DNA of 48,116 nucleotides, from positions 1-48,116 of the forward strand of contig JAEWAF010000029.1 in NCBI GenBank assembly GCA_023391815.1, written 5' to 3'. This document shows positions 16,456-24,247 of this stretch, one piece after another. Every line of letters starts with the position of its first letter. The first letter of the stretch is position 1. A program made the position numbers and the translations under genes. Source of the DNA: Pseudomonadota bacterium (GTDB lineage Bacteria > Pseudomonadota > Gammaproteobacteria > Steroidobacterales > Steroidobacteraceae). The notes beneath the pieces are model-generated. The model had not been told where the DNA came from. It saw only the letters and a list, made by a program, of their open reading frames with translations, and did no database searches.

Positions 16456-17556
16456 CTATTTTGGACGGGGATCGCGCACTTCAGGGTCCAGCTCGTGTCG
16501 GCCAGCACGCGTACTGGCTACTGTCTTCAGCAGCAGACGAGCCGCATTGCGAACTTCCTGCTGGATTGCCTCATCTTTGTCGAGGGCTTCATGACTGGTG
16601 GCGTACGGTTCGTAGTAGCCGATGTATCGATCGATATTCGCATGGGCGCCCGCCGGGACGAGCTCCATGTCGCACATCCAATCGTGCAGGTTGCGACGTA
16701 GCGATTCGGCGCCGGCGGCATCGCCGTGCACGAACGTGGCGAACGCTCTGCCCTGCAGATGTCTCGGATAGTCCCAGCCTTGCAGCTCGATGGCTTTGGC
16801 CTTCTTCGGATTCTTGCCATCGGTGCGCGTCGGATCGGGATTGCCGCCGTCGGCGCACACCAGACGATCCATCATCAGTTTCAGTGGCGACGGCGCCTGG
16901 TACCAATACACCGGCGTAACGATCATCACACCGTGGGCGGCCACCCAGCGCGGATAGATTTCGTTCATCCAATCGTTGACCTGGCCGAGCGCATGATTCG
17001 GATAGCACGAGCACGGCCAATGGCACAACGGCATCGCCGTCGCCACGCACGCCTTGCACGGATAGATGACGCGGCCGTACTCGGCCGTGAGATGGCTGAG
17101 GTCGAGCAAATCGACGATGGCCCGCTCGGCCACCAATGTTTGCTCCGCGAGCTGACACAGGCGATAGCTCTTCGAGACCTCGCCCGGACAGGTTTGCTCG
17201 TGACGGGCCGCGCCGCTGATCAGCAGAATCCGAGATGGCCCCTTCGCATCTTCGTGCAGGCGCTGCGCTTTGCGAATTTCCTCGCGCGCCTGCAACCATT
17301 GCTCGGACAGCTGATATTCCGGATTCTCGAACTCCGGCCCGGCGGCGCGCGTGCGCGGCGACTTACGGCCCTCGTGATACGCCTCCCATGCGATGTCCGC
17401 CAGGGCATCGATCTCCGCCATCGAGCCATCGAAAGCGGGATCGTAGAAGCGCTGGCGGAAGCGTGTTCGGAAGGTGTCCTTCTCGATCTGCGCCGACACG
17501 CCGAGCTTTCTCGGCTCCGGCACGGCGGGCTCACAGTTGTCGTCGGGCATAGACAT
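16456..17556 (-). CDS. Flavodoxin-fold NAD(P)H/FMN oxidoreductase with Cys cluster
   Basis: A 366-residue protein. Residues 1-105 are a helical, charged extension. From about 108 a flavodoxin-like domain begins (SRILLISGAARHEQTCPGEVSKSY, phosphate loop region), with PVYWYQAPSPLKLMMDRL as the typical NADPH-dependent FMN reductase segment. A cysteine-rich stretch has C167, C170, C178, C182 and C184 (C-x2-C-x7-C-x3-C-x-C), suggesting an iron-sulfur site or disulfides, as in iron-sulfur flavoproteins, though the spacing differs. The start ATG at 17556 lacks a well-spaced ribosome site. It lies 168 bases upstream of the crotonase-cofE-cofD genes on the same strand. The exact substrate is unknown. 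Confidence 0.75.
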   Translation of the reverse strand: MSMPDDNCEPAVPEPRKLGVSAQIEKDTFRTRFRQRFYDPAFDGSMAEIDALADIAWEAYHEGRKSPRTRAAGPEFENPEYQLSEQWLQAREEIRKAQRLHEDAKGPSRILLISGAARHEQTCPGEVSKSYRLCQLAEQTLVAERAIVDLLDLSHLTAEYGRVIYPCKACVATAMPLCHWPCSCYPNHALGQVNDWMNEIYPRWVAAHGVMIVTPVYWYQAPSPLKLMMDRLVCADGGNPDPTRTDGKNPKKAKAIELQGWDYPRHLQGRAFATFVHGDAAGAESLRRNLHDWMCDMELVPAGAHANIDRYIGYYEPYATSHEALDKDEAIQQEVRNAARLLLKTVASTRAGRHELDPEVRDPRPK

Positions 17557-17700
17557 TGTTCAAAGCAACGCTCCCCTTGAAGTCGGTGTTCCTGCCAAAG
17601 CGAGGGCTCCAGCCACTCACGATGAACTTTGCGCGCCGCTCTTGGTTAATGACGGATGCGCGGCACACGGCGGTTCGCGCACTCGATGACGGAGATTTTC

Positions 17701-19113
17701 ATGCAAGAGCTGAGCGCGGCCATCGCCAGTCTGGACCGGGCAACGTGGATCACGATCGCATTCACCCTGATCGGTCTGCTGGTGGCGCATGTAATTCTGA
17801 GTTGGTTCATCAAATACAAGGCGGCGCGCGAGGCGAACACTCACATGCCGATGGAGGACGGCACCCAGGCCGCGATCCGCCGCTGGATCTGGCGTGGCGC
17901 CACGCGCTGCATCCGTCCGTTGGCGTTTCTCATCTGGGTCAACGGCTCGTACTTTCTGGCCACCACCGTGATCCGGGATCTCGAGGAATATAAATTCTCC
18001 ACGACCGGGCTCGCCGCCGCGGAGTGGTGGCAAGGGCTCGGCACGCTCATCGGCATCACTTGGTTGCTGATGCGGATCGGCGTGACCACGGATGAAGCTC
18101 TGCGCAGGATCGCTGCTCGCCATGACAACGATTGGAGCGAGATTCTGATTCCGTTCGTCGGTCGCGCTGTGCGATGGGCGCTGCCGCTGATCGCCATTCT
18201 GCTTGGGGCACCGGCGTTGGCGGTGTCGTCACAAACCGCCACCATCGTGAAGGACGCCATCAGCATCCTGCTCATCGCGACTCTCGCCTACATCGGACTG
18301 CAGCTGATCCAAGTGGGGACGTCGCTGATCCTGCAACGACAACAACTGACCGTCAGCGACAACCGCCGCGCGCGAGCCATCTACACGCAGGTGACGATGT
18401 TACGAAAGATCGTCACATCCATCGTCGCGCTCATCGCCATCGCGTCCATGCTCATGGTGTTCGATTCGGTTCGTCACTTCGGCACCGCCATCATCGCATC
18501 GGCAGGCGTCGGCGCGGTGATTCTTGGCTTCGCCGCGCAAAAGAGTATCGCCACGCTGCTGGCAGGGATTCAGATCGCGTTGACTCAACCGATTCGTATC
18601 GACGACGTGGTGATCGTCGAAGGCGAATGGGGTCGCATCGAGGAGATCACGCTCACTTACGTGGTCGTGTGTATCTGGGACTGGCGTCGGCTGGTGCTGC
18701 CCATCTCCTATTTCATCGAAAAGCCCTTCCAGAACTGGACGCGCACCACGTCGGAAGTCATCGGCTCGGTGTTTCTTTACGTCGACTACAGCGTGCCGCT
18801 GGCGCCGCTGCGGGCGGAATTGCAACGGGTGCTCGAAGCTTCTCCGCTTTGGGATCGCAAAGTGAGCGCGTTGCAGGTGACCGACACCAAACAACACACG
18901 GTTGAGATCCGTGTGATCGTCAGCGCCCGCGACGCCGGTCAAGCCTGGGACTTACGCTGTGACGTCCGGGAGAAGCTGATCGGCTTTCTGCAAAAGAACT
19001 ATCCCGACAGCTTGCCGAGAATTCGAGCGAAGCTGGCGGACGACGACAAGCCGATCGACGCGCCGTTCAAGCGCGGCGAGCGCCGCAACGAAGCCGCCGC
19101 CGTCAACTCTTGA
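17701..19113 (+). CDS. MscS-family mechanosensitive ion channel
   Basis: Inner-membrane channel or MscS-like protein of 470 residues. Hydrophobic spans occur near residues 15-35, 75-95, 155-205 and 240-290. The pore helix and beta domain are recognisable: ASAGVGAVILGFAAQKSIATLLAGIQIALTQPIRIDDVV, then WGRIEEITLTYVVVCIWD and RRLVLPISYFIEKPFQNWT. The C-terminal alpha/beta domain follows. ATG 17701 is chosen because GGAG lies seven bases upstream; ATGs at 17656 and 17686 are in frame. The gene stands alone and divergent from the flavoprotein; its end overlaps a minus-strand pseudogene by 11 bases. Confidence 0.9.
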   Translation: MQELSAAIASLDRATWITIAFTLIGLLVAHVILSWFIKYKAAREANTHMPMEDGTQAAIRRWIWRGATRCIRPLAFLIWVNGSYFLATTVIRDLEEYKFSTTGLAAAEWWQGLGTLIGITWLLMRIGVTTDEALRRIAARHDNDWSEILIPFVGRAVRWALPLIAILLGAPALAVSSQTATIVKDAISILLIATLAYIGLQLIQVGTSLILQRQQLTVSDNRRARAIYTQVTMLRKIVTSIVALIAIASMLMVFDSVRHFGTAIIASAGVGAVILGFAAQKSIATLLAGIQIALTQPIRIDDVVIVEGEWGRIEEITLTYVVVCIWDWRRLVLPISYFIEKPFQNWTRTTSEVIGSVFLYVDYSVPLAPLRAELQRVLEASPLWDRKVSALQVTDTKQHTVEIRVIVSARDAGQAWDLRCDVREKLIGFLQKNYPDSLPRIRAKLADDDKPIDAPFKRGERRNEAAAVNS

Positions 19114-19373
19114 TCGGCAGCCAGATTTCGAAGCCGCCCTGTCCGGTCCTCGAATCGAAGTCCGGCCCGTAGACTTCGAGCGTCGGCGCGTCCACGACTT
19201 CGTGGGCGGACTCAGGCACCCATTGTCCCCGGATCGCCGCGAACGTGCCGCCGATGGTCGAAACATGATCTGTAGCGCACGCCGATGCCGGCGAGCAGTA
19301 ATGCCTTGCCCTATTCGAAGCGCGGCGGGTGGAGCTTGGAAAGCTGCTGATGAGTCACGGCAATGGTCTCCAT
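19103..19373 (-). pseudogene. Decayed GyrI-like effector-binding protein
   Basis: Read on the minus strand, an opening stretch (METIAVTHQQLSKLHPPRFE) meets a TAG at 19310-19312, continues GKALLLAGIGVRY, then after a frame change near 19262-19272 reads DHVSTIGGTFAAIRGQWVPE, SAHEVVDAPTLEVYGPDFD and GGFEIWLPIKS before a normal stop at 19103. These blocks match the start and the C-terminal half of GyrI/AraC-type effector-binding proteins. The middle, perhaps 60-80 residues, is missing. There is a stop, a deletion and a frameshift, so it is a remnant. Confidence 0.75.
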
Positions 19374-19453
19374 GGCGAGGTTATCGCCCTGACTCTCACG
19401 AGACACGACGCCAGTGTCGTGTCGCACCGGTGACCGCTTGATCGATCTTGCGG

Positions 19454-20452
19454 TCAGCGCGCCGGCGCTTTAGTCAACGCTTGATCCAGGATACCGCCGT
19501 CGGCGAAGTGGGTCTTGATCACGTTGTCCCAGCCGCCGAACACTTCCTCGACCGTCACCAGCTTGATGGCAGGGAACTGCGCGGCGTATTTCTTCGAGAC
19601 GTTCACGTCGTGAACGCGGTTGTAGTGCCTGGCGATGATGTCCTGGCCAGCCGGGCTGTAGAGATACTTCAGATAAGCGGTCGCGGCTTCACGGGTCTGC
19701 TTGCGATCCACCACTTTGTCGACCACCGCCACCGGGAAATCGGCGCGCAGACTCATGGACGGCACCACTTCCTGCAGATTGCTCTTGCCATACTCGCGTC
19801 GGATGGCGGTGATTTCGCTCTCGAAAGTCACGAGCACATCGCCGATGCCGCGTTCGATGAACGTGGTCGTCGCGCCGCGTCCGCCGGTATCGAACACCGG
19901 AACATTCGCGAGCAAACGAGTGACGAAGTCTTTCGCTTTGGCGGCATCGCCCTTGTTCTGCGCCAACGCATACGCGTACGCGGCGAGATAAGTGTAGCGG
20001 CCGTTGCCCGACGTCTTGGGATTGGGAAACACAACCTGAATGCCGGGCCTGGCCAGATCGCCCCAATCCTTCACTCGTTTGGGATTGCCTTCGCGCACCA
20101 GCAACACCGGCAGCGAATAGAACGGCGACGCGTTATTGGGCAGCCGTTGCCGCCAATCCGCGCCGAGCAAACCGGCCTTGTGCAGCAGATCGATATCGGT
20201 GGCCTGATTGAACGTGACCACGTCGGCCGGCAATCCCTCGGCCACCGAGCGTGCCTGCTTGGAGGAGCCGCCGTGGGATTGGCGGATCTTGATGACCTTA
20301 CCGGTGTGCTGCTTCCATTCAGCGACAAACGCGGGATTCACATCCTCGAACAGCTCGCGTGCCACGTCGTACGAGGCATTGAGCAACTCCTGTGAAAACG
20401 CGGCCGGCGCCAACAGCAGTCCGGCCAACACCAGCCAGGGGCGAACGTTCAT
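19454..20452 (-). CDS. sbp: Periplasmic sulfate-binding protein (ABC transporter)
   Basis: Substrate-binding protein for sulfate or thiosulfate uptake. Signal peptide at residues 1-20 (WLVLAGLLLAPAAFSQ). Conserved blocks: LLNASYDVARELFEDVN, IRQSHGGSSKQARSV, GLPADVVTFNQATDID, FPNPKTSGNGRYTYLA and GDVLVTFESE, all characteristic of Sbp/CysP. An in-frame GTG two codons upstream (20458) could also be the start. The permease and ATPase genes (cysTWA) are not adjacent, so this is an orphan binding protein. Similar proteins sometimes bind other oxyanions. Confidence 0.9.
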   Translation of the reverse strand: MNVRPWLVLAGLLLAPAAFSQELLNASYDVARELFEDVNPAFVAEWKQHTGKVIKIRQSHGGSSKQARSVAEGLPADVVTFNQATDIDLLHKAGLLGADWRQRLPNNASPFYSLPVLLVREGNPKRVKDWGDLARPGIQVVFPNPKTSGNGRYTYLAAYAYALAQNKGDAAKAKDFVTRLLANVPVFDTGGRGATTTFIERGIGDVLVTFESEITAIRREYGKSNLQEVVPSMSLRADFPVAVVDKVVDRKQTREAATAYLKYLYSPAGQDIIARHYNRVHDVNVSKKYAAQFPAIKLVTVEEVFGGWDNVIKTHFADGGILDQALTKAPAR

Positions 20453-20555
20453 ACGCACTCATCGATCCAGACCAGGGGCAGCGATTCTGCCGGGAGTGCG
20501 CGAGGCGTGTCAGTAACGACGAGGTGATAAGGAAGTTATCGTCAGTTATGAGCGA

Positions 20556-20583
20556 ACGGGCGGCGTCGTACGACGCCGCCCGT
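20556..20583. terminator. Perfect 28-bp palindrome, likely terminator
   Basis: A 28-base sequence identical to its reverse complement (arms ACGGGCGGCGTC, centre GTAC) lies 23 bases after the small lipoprotein's stop and 104 bases upstream of sbp. As RNA it gives a 12-bp GC hairpin with a 4-nt loop. On the minus strand it is followed by TTCGCTC, a poor T-run. Confidence 0.55.
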
Positions 20584-20605
20584 GGCTTCCGCTAGCCCGC
20601 GCCGA

Positions 20606-20830
20606 TCATTGATTCGGCGGCGGCGTCGTCGTGCCTTCAGCCGGCGGCTGCTGATTGTTGGTATCCGGAGGCGGCGGCGTCTCGGACGGTGTCGGGCTCG
20701 GTGCCGGTTCAGCCGGCGTCGTCGGCGAGGTATCGGCCGGCGGCGAGGTCATGTCCGAATTGTCGTGCTTTTTCTGGCAACCCGCCGCGAACACCATGGC
20801 GGTCACGGCAAGCAAAGTAAAGACACGCAT
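20606..20830 (-). CDS. Small proline-rich lipoprotein
   Basis: A 74-residue predicted lipoprotein. The signal peptide ends in the lipobox VFAAGC with lipidation at Cys18. The mature part is almost entirely Pro, Thr, Ser, Ala and Asn (for example PPADTSPTTPAEPAPSPTP), an extended low-complexity tail with no domain. A near-consensus AGGAGG lies eight bases before the ATG, so the gene is real and probably well translated. No homologue is recognised; a periplasmic spacer or envelope role is a guess from composition. Confidence 0.7.
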   Translation of the reverse strand: MRVFTLLAVTAMVFAAGCQKKHDNSDMTSPPADTSPTTPAEPAPSPTPSETPPPPDTNNQQPPAEGTTTPPPNQ

Positions 20831-20983
20831 GTCTCATCCTCCTAATGTTTTCCGATGGGCTCGGTCCCCTACTAATCGGTCCACCTTCGCGATGGTTCCA
20901 AGCGTGCGTTGTCGACGACTCTGAAAGGATGAATGTCAATGTTTCGTCAATGCAGTTTCGCGCGTGGGTCGTCGGCGCATCTT

Positions 20984-20989
20984 TATAAT
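20984..20989 (+). promoter_or_regulatory. Candidate -10 element for the M20 peptidase gene
   Basis: A perfect TATAAT lies 68 bases before the M20 gene's ATG. No good -35 hexamer is seen at 16-18 bases (CGCGTG region), so the promoter may need an activator. Confidence 0.4.
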
Positions 20990-21057
20990 GCCCGCAGCGA
21001 ATAGCAACCGACGGCGATCGCGACGTCGCCGCAGGTCAAATACAAGGAAATGCTTCG

Positions 21058-22323
21058 ATGCCCGCTTCCGCCCGCGCCATGGTTCATGCCTTCCTGGAGC
21101 GCGAGTTCATCCGGCAAGTGGAATTTCTCGCCGAGCTGGTGCGCGTTCCCAGTGACAATCCTCCGGGCGACTGCTCGCCTGCCGCAGAGCGCGCGCATGA
21201 ATTACTCGAAGGCTTGCTCGACCTGGAAGTTGAAACGGACGTCGTACCGTCGAGCGATGTGAAAACCAATGGCATGATCTCCGCGACGAATCTCATCGTG
21301 CGGCGCCGCTTCGGCCGTGGCGGCATCACGATCGCGCTCAACGCGCACGGCGATGTCGTGCCGCCGGGCCAGGGCTGGACGCGTGATCCTTACGGTGCGG
21401 AGATCATCGACGATCCCGATCACGGGCTCGTGATGTTTGGTCGCGGTGTCGCGGTGAGTAAATCCGATTTCGCGACCTACACGTGGGCGTTGCTTGCGCT
21501 GATCGAGCTCGAAAAACACGGCGTGCCGCTCAACGGCGCGGTCGAGCTACATTTCACGTACGACGAGGAAGTCGGCGGGAATCTGGGACCGAAGCGCCTG
21601 GTGCAACAGCGCCTGAGCGCGCCGACATTGGCCATCTGCGCCGGTTTCTCTTATGCGGTGACCAGCTCGCACAACGGCTGTTTGCACTTGGAAGTCGTGG
21701 TCAACGGCAAGCCCGGACACGCCGCGATTCCGGCCACCGGCGTCGATGCGCTCGAAGCGGCCACCGATATTCTCAACGTGCTCTACTCACATCGGGCGGA
21801 GCTGTCGCAACAGCACTCGAGGGTGCGCGGTATCGATACTCCGACACTCACCATCGGTCTGATCCACGGCGGCATCAATACGAATGTCGTGCCCGACCGA
21901 GTCACGCTTCGACTGGATCGTCGCATCGTCCCGGAGGAGTCGCCGGAAGAAGCCGAATCACGATTGCGCACGTTGATCGAAAACGCGGTCGCGCATCGTC
22001 CCGGCATCACGGTGGAAATCAAACGCATCATGCTGGCCCAGCCGTTGCTCGAACTGCCCGAGGCCGCGCGCATGATCATCGCTTTACGGACACACGCGGA
22101 AGAAGAGTTTGGTGTCGCTATTCCAGTCCAGGGCGTGCCGCTCTACACCGATGCGAGACATTATGCATCGGCGGGCATTCCAACCGTGCTGTATGGCGCC
22201 GGCCCGCAAACACTGCAGGACGCGAACGGCCACGGCGCGGACGAATGTTTGCGTCTCGACGATCTGAGAAAGGCAACGGCAGTGGTCGCGCTGACGCTGG
22301 TCGACCTGCTGAAGGGCAACTAA
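21058..22323 (+). CDS. M20-family peptidase homologue with atypical metal site
   Basis: Related to ArgE/DapE/carboxypeptidase G2 amidohydrolases. Seen: HGD at residues 97-99 (metal His and supporting Asp), the catalytic pair E170-E171 in YDEEVGG, the dimerisation domain (about 205-330, with NGKPGHAAIPATGVDALE), and HGADE near the C-terminus. Not as expected: the bridging Asp of the GRGxxD motif is Val133 (GRGVAVSKSDF), and the acidic ligand about 25 residues after the Glu pair falls in CAGFSYA. The substitutions sit in otherwise conserved-looking sequence, so this may be a subfamily with one metal or a changed site. AAGGAA precedes the ATG. It is convergent with the phosphoribosyltransferase (9-base gap). 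Confidence 0.8.
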   Translation: MPASARAMVHAFLEREFIRQVEFLAELVRVPSDNPPGDCSPAAERAHELLEGLLDLEVETDVVPSSDVKTNGMISATNLIVRRRFGRGGITIALNAHGDVVPPGQGWTRDPYGAEIIDDPDHGLVMFGRGVAVSKSDFATYTWALLALIELEKHGVPLNGAVELHFTYDEEVGGNLGPKRLVQQRLSAPTLAICAGFSYAVTSSHNGCLHLEVVVNGKPGHAAIPATGVDALEAATDILNVLYSHRAELSQQHSRVRGIDTPTLTIGLIHGGINTNVVPDRVTLRLDRRIVPEESPEEAESRLRTLIENAVAHRPGITVEIKRIMLAQPLLELPEAARMIIALRTHAEEEFGVAIPVQGVPLYTDARHYASAGIPTVLYGAGPQTLQDANGHGADECLRLDDLRKATAVVALTLVDLLKGN

Positions 22324-22332
22324 AGCGATCCG

Positions 22333-22902
22333 TTACTTCCCGGTCTGCGACGTCGGCAGGAAGAAACTTTCATCGACCGGCTTGTTCGCCAGGATCTCTT
22401 CGCGGCTCAGCCCCTGCACTTCGTGCGGGAACACCAGCCACTGATCGGTCTCGCGAATGAAATAGTCCGGCCGCAATGAACTGGTGTTGCGCGTGGGCTT
22501 GTAATAGACAGTGGCGATCCGGACCTGCTCCGGCATGTTCCGTCGGCAGCGACGCTGCAGCTCGGCGACCACCGCTTCCAGGCTGCGGCCCGAATCGAAC
22601 ACGTCGTCGATCAACAGCAGCTGGTCCTCGAAACTCAACTGCGACACCAGATAATCGATGGCGTGCACGCGCACGGTCTTCGACTGCCGATCGATGCCCT
22701 GGTAGGACGAGGTGCGGATCGCGATGTGATCGCACTGGATGCCGTTGAACTCCAGCACCTCCTGGACCGAGATTCCGATCGGCGCCCCGCCGCGCCAGAT
22801 CCCCACCAGGAACGACGGCCGGAAGCCGCTACGAACGATCCGGACCCCCAGCGCCAGCGAGTCCCGCAACAGCGATTCCGCCGAAATATAGGTTTTTTCC
22901 AT
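22333..22902 (-). CDS. Purine-type phosphoribosyltransferase
   Basis: Type I phosphoribosyltransferase, 189 residues from ATG 22902. The PRPP-binding loop LLLIDDVFDSGRS is at about residues 96-108. The pyrophosphate loop region is GIWRGGAPIG (34-43), and the flexible loop is around RTSSYQG. The hypoxanthine/xanthine-guanine group is the closest fit, salvaging purine bases to nucleotides; the specific base cannot be read. An in-frame upstream ATG (22974) would add 24 residues of poor quality and overlap bioA's start by two bases, so the inner ATG is preferred although no clear ribosome site is seen. The gene is divergent from the biotin genes. Confidence 0.8.
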   Translation of the reverse strand: MEKTYISAESLLRDSLALGVRIVRSGFRPSFLVGIWRGGAPIGISVQEVLEFNGIQCDHIAIRTSSYQGIDRQSKTVRVHAIDYLVSQLSFEDQLLLIDDVFDSGRSLEAVVAELQRRCRRNMPEQVRIATVYYKPTRNTSSLRPDYFIRETDQWLVFPHEVQGLSREEILANKPVDESFFLPTSQTGK

Positions 22903-22972
22903 CGCCGCATCATACACGCCGGTCGCAACTCGCTTACACTGTCGACTTGATTCCGTAGACGAGGTTGACAGC

Positions 22973-24247
22973 ATGAACTGGCTCGAACGCGACGCCGCCG
23001 CCGTGTGGCACGGCTTTACCCAGATGGATTGCTATGGCGCCAACAGCCCGGTGATCGTTGAGCGCGCCGAGGGTCGCGAATTGATCGACGTCGAAGGGCG
23101 CCGTTACCTGGACGCCATTTCCTCACTTTGGGTCACGACGCTGGGTCATCGCGTGCCCGAGCTCGACCAGGCGGTGCGCGAGCAGCTCGATCGTGTCGCT
23201 CACTCCACCATGCTCGGCAATGGCAATCGCATCGTCATCGAGTTCGCCGAAGCGCTCGCGCGCGTCGTGCCGGTCGATCGAGCACACACTTTGTTCGCGT
23301 CGGACGGTGCCGCCGCCGTCGAGCAGGCGCTGAAGATCGCGTTCCAGTATTGGACCAACAAGGGCGAGCAAGGCCGCATATCGTACGTCGCTTTTGGCGA
23401 CGGTTATCACGGCGACACCATCGGCTCGCTCTCGCTGGGCGGCGGTGGCTTCGGCACGGAAATCTTCAACCCGCTGCGCTTCCCTGTGATCCGCGCTCCG
23501 GCATTCACCGAGCCCGGCGCGCTCCACCAAGCCGCACGGCTGGTTCGCGAGCATCATCGCAAGCTCGCGGCAGTCGTCGTTGAACCACTGGTGCAAGGCG
23601 CGGCTGGCATGTCGATCGCACCGGCCGCCGATTTCGCCGAGCTCGGCAAGGCATGTCACGAAACCGGCGTGCTGTTGATCTGCGATGAGGTCGCGACCGG
23701 CTTCGGCCGCACCGGCACTCTGTTCGCTTCCGAGCAATGCGGTCTGCGACCGGACTTGATGTGTCTCGGCAAAGGCATCACCGGCGGTTATCTGCCGATG
23801 TCGGCGACGGTCGCCTCACAGCGAGTGTTCGCGGCGTTTCTCGGACCGGACCTGAGCGAAAAGACGCTGTATCACGGTCACTCATATGGCGGGAATGCAC
23901 TGGCGGCAGCGGTCGCGCTCAAACATTTACAGCTGATTACATCCACGCCCGTTCTTGACAACGTTCGTGAGCGCTCGGCCCAGCTGCGCGCCGAACTCGA
24001 GACGCGCATCCGTCCATTCAAGCGCGTCAAACAGATTCGTCTCCAAGGGTTGATGGGCGCGGTCGAGCTGGACACCGGCGATGATCCGAAGTTGGCGCGA
24101 CGGACCTGTGTCGCGATGGTCAAGCGCGGCGTGCTTTCGCGGTCCATGGGGCCGGTCATCACCATCGTGCCGCCGCTCACCATCACCGAGGCGGAGATCG
24201 AGCGCATCGTCGTGACACTCGCGGCCGCGCTGGAGGAAACAGCGTGA
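22973..24247 (+). CDS. bioA: Adenosylmethionine-8-amino-7-oxononanoate aminotransferase
   Basis: PLP enzyme of biotin synthesis converting KAPA to DAPA, normally with S-adenosylmethionine as amino donor. Seen: SSLWVTTLGHR near residue 50 (substrate pocket), DGAAAVEQALK, the YHGDTIG motif at 145-151, PLP-binding D238 in ICDEVATGFGRTG, and the Schiff-base K267 in CLGKGITGGYLP. Length 424 is normal. The ribosome site GAGG lies eight bases before ATG. The gene is first of three (bioA-bioF-bioD), with a 4-base overlap into bioF. Confidence 0.95.
   Translation: MNWLERDAAAVWHGFTQMDCYGANSPVIVERAEGRELIDVEGRRYLDAISSLWVTTLGHRVPELDQAVREQLDRVAHSTMLGNGNRIVIEFAEALARVVPVDRAHTLFASDGAAAVEQALKIAFQYWTNKGEQGRISYVAFGDGYHGDTIGSLSLGGGGFGTEIFNPLRFPVIRAPAFTEPGALHQAARLVREHHRKLAAVVVEPLVQGAAGMSIAPAADFAELGKACHETGVLLICDEVATGFGRTGTLFASEQCGLRPDLMCLGKGITGGYLPMSATVASQRVFAAFLGPDLSEKTLYHGHSYGGNALAAAVALKHLQLITSTPVLDNVRERSAQLRAELETRIRPFKRVKQIRLQGLMGAVELDTGDDPKLARRTCVAMVKRGVLSRSMGPVITIVPPLTITEAEIERIVVTLAAALEETA

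Noticed and set aside
19202..19441. Short plus-strand ORF in the region after the MscS gene
   Set aside because: The minus strand of the same region reads as an effector-binding remnant, a better explanation.
22903..22972. BirA operator between the phosphoribosyltransferase and bioA
   Set aside because: Looked for the paired TTGTAAAC-type arms; only scattered partial matches were seen.
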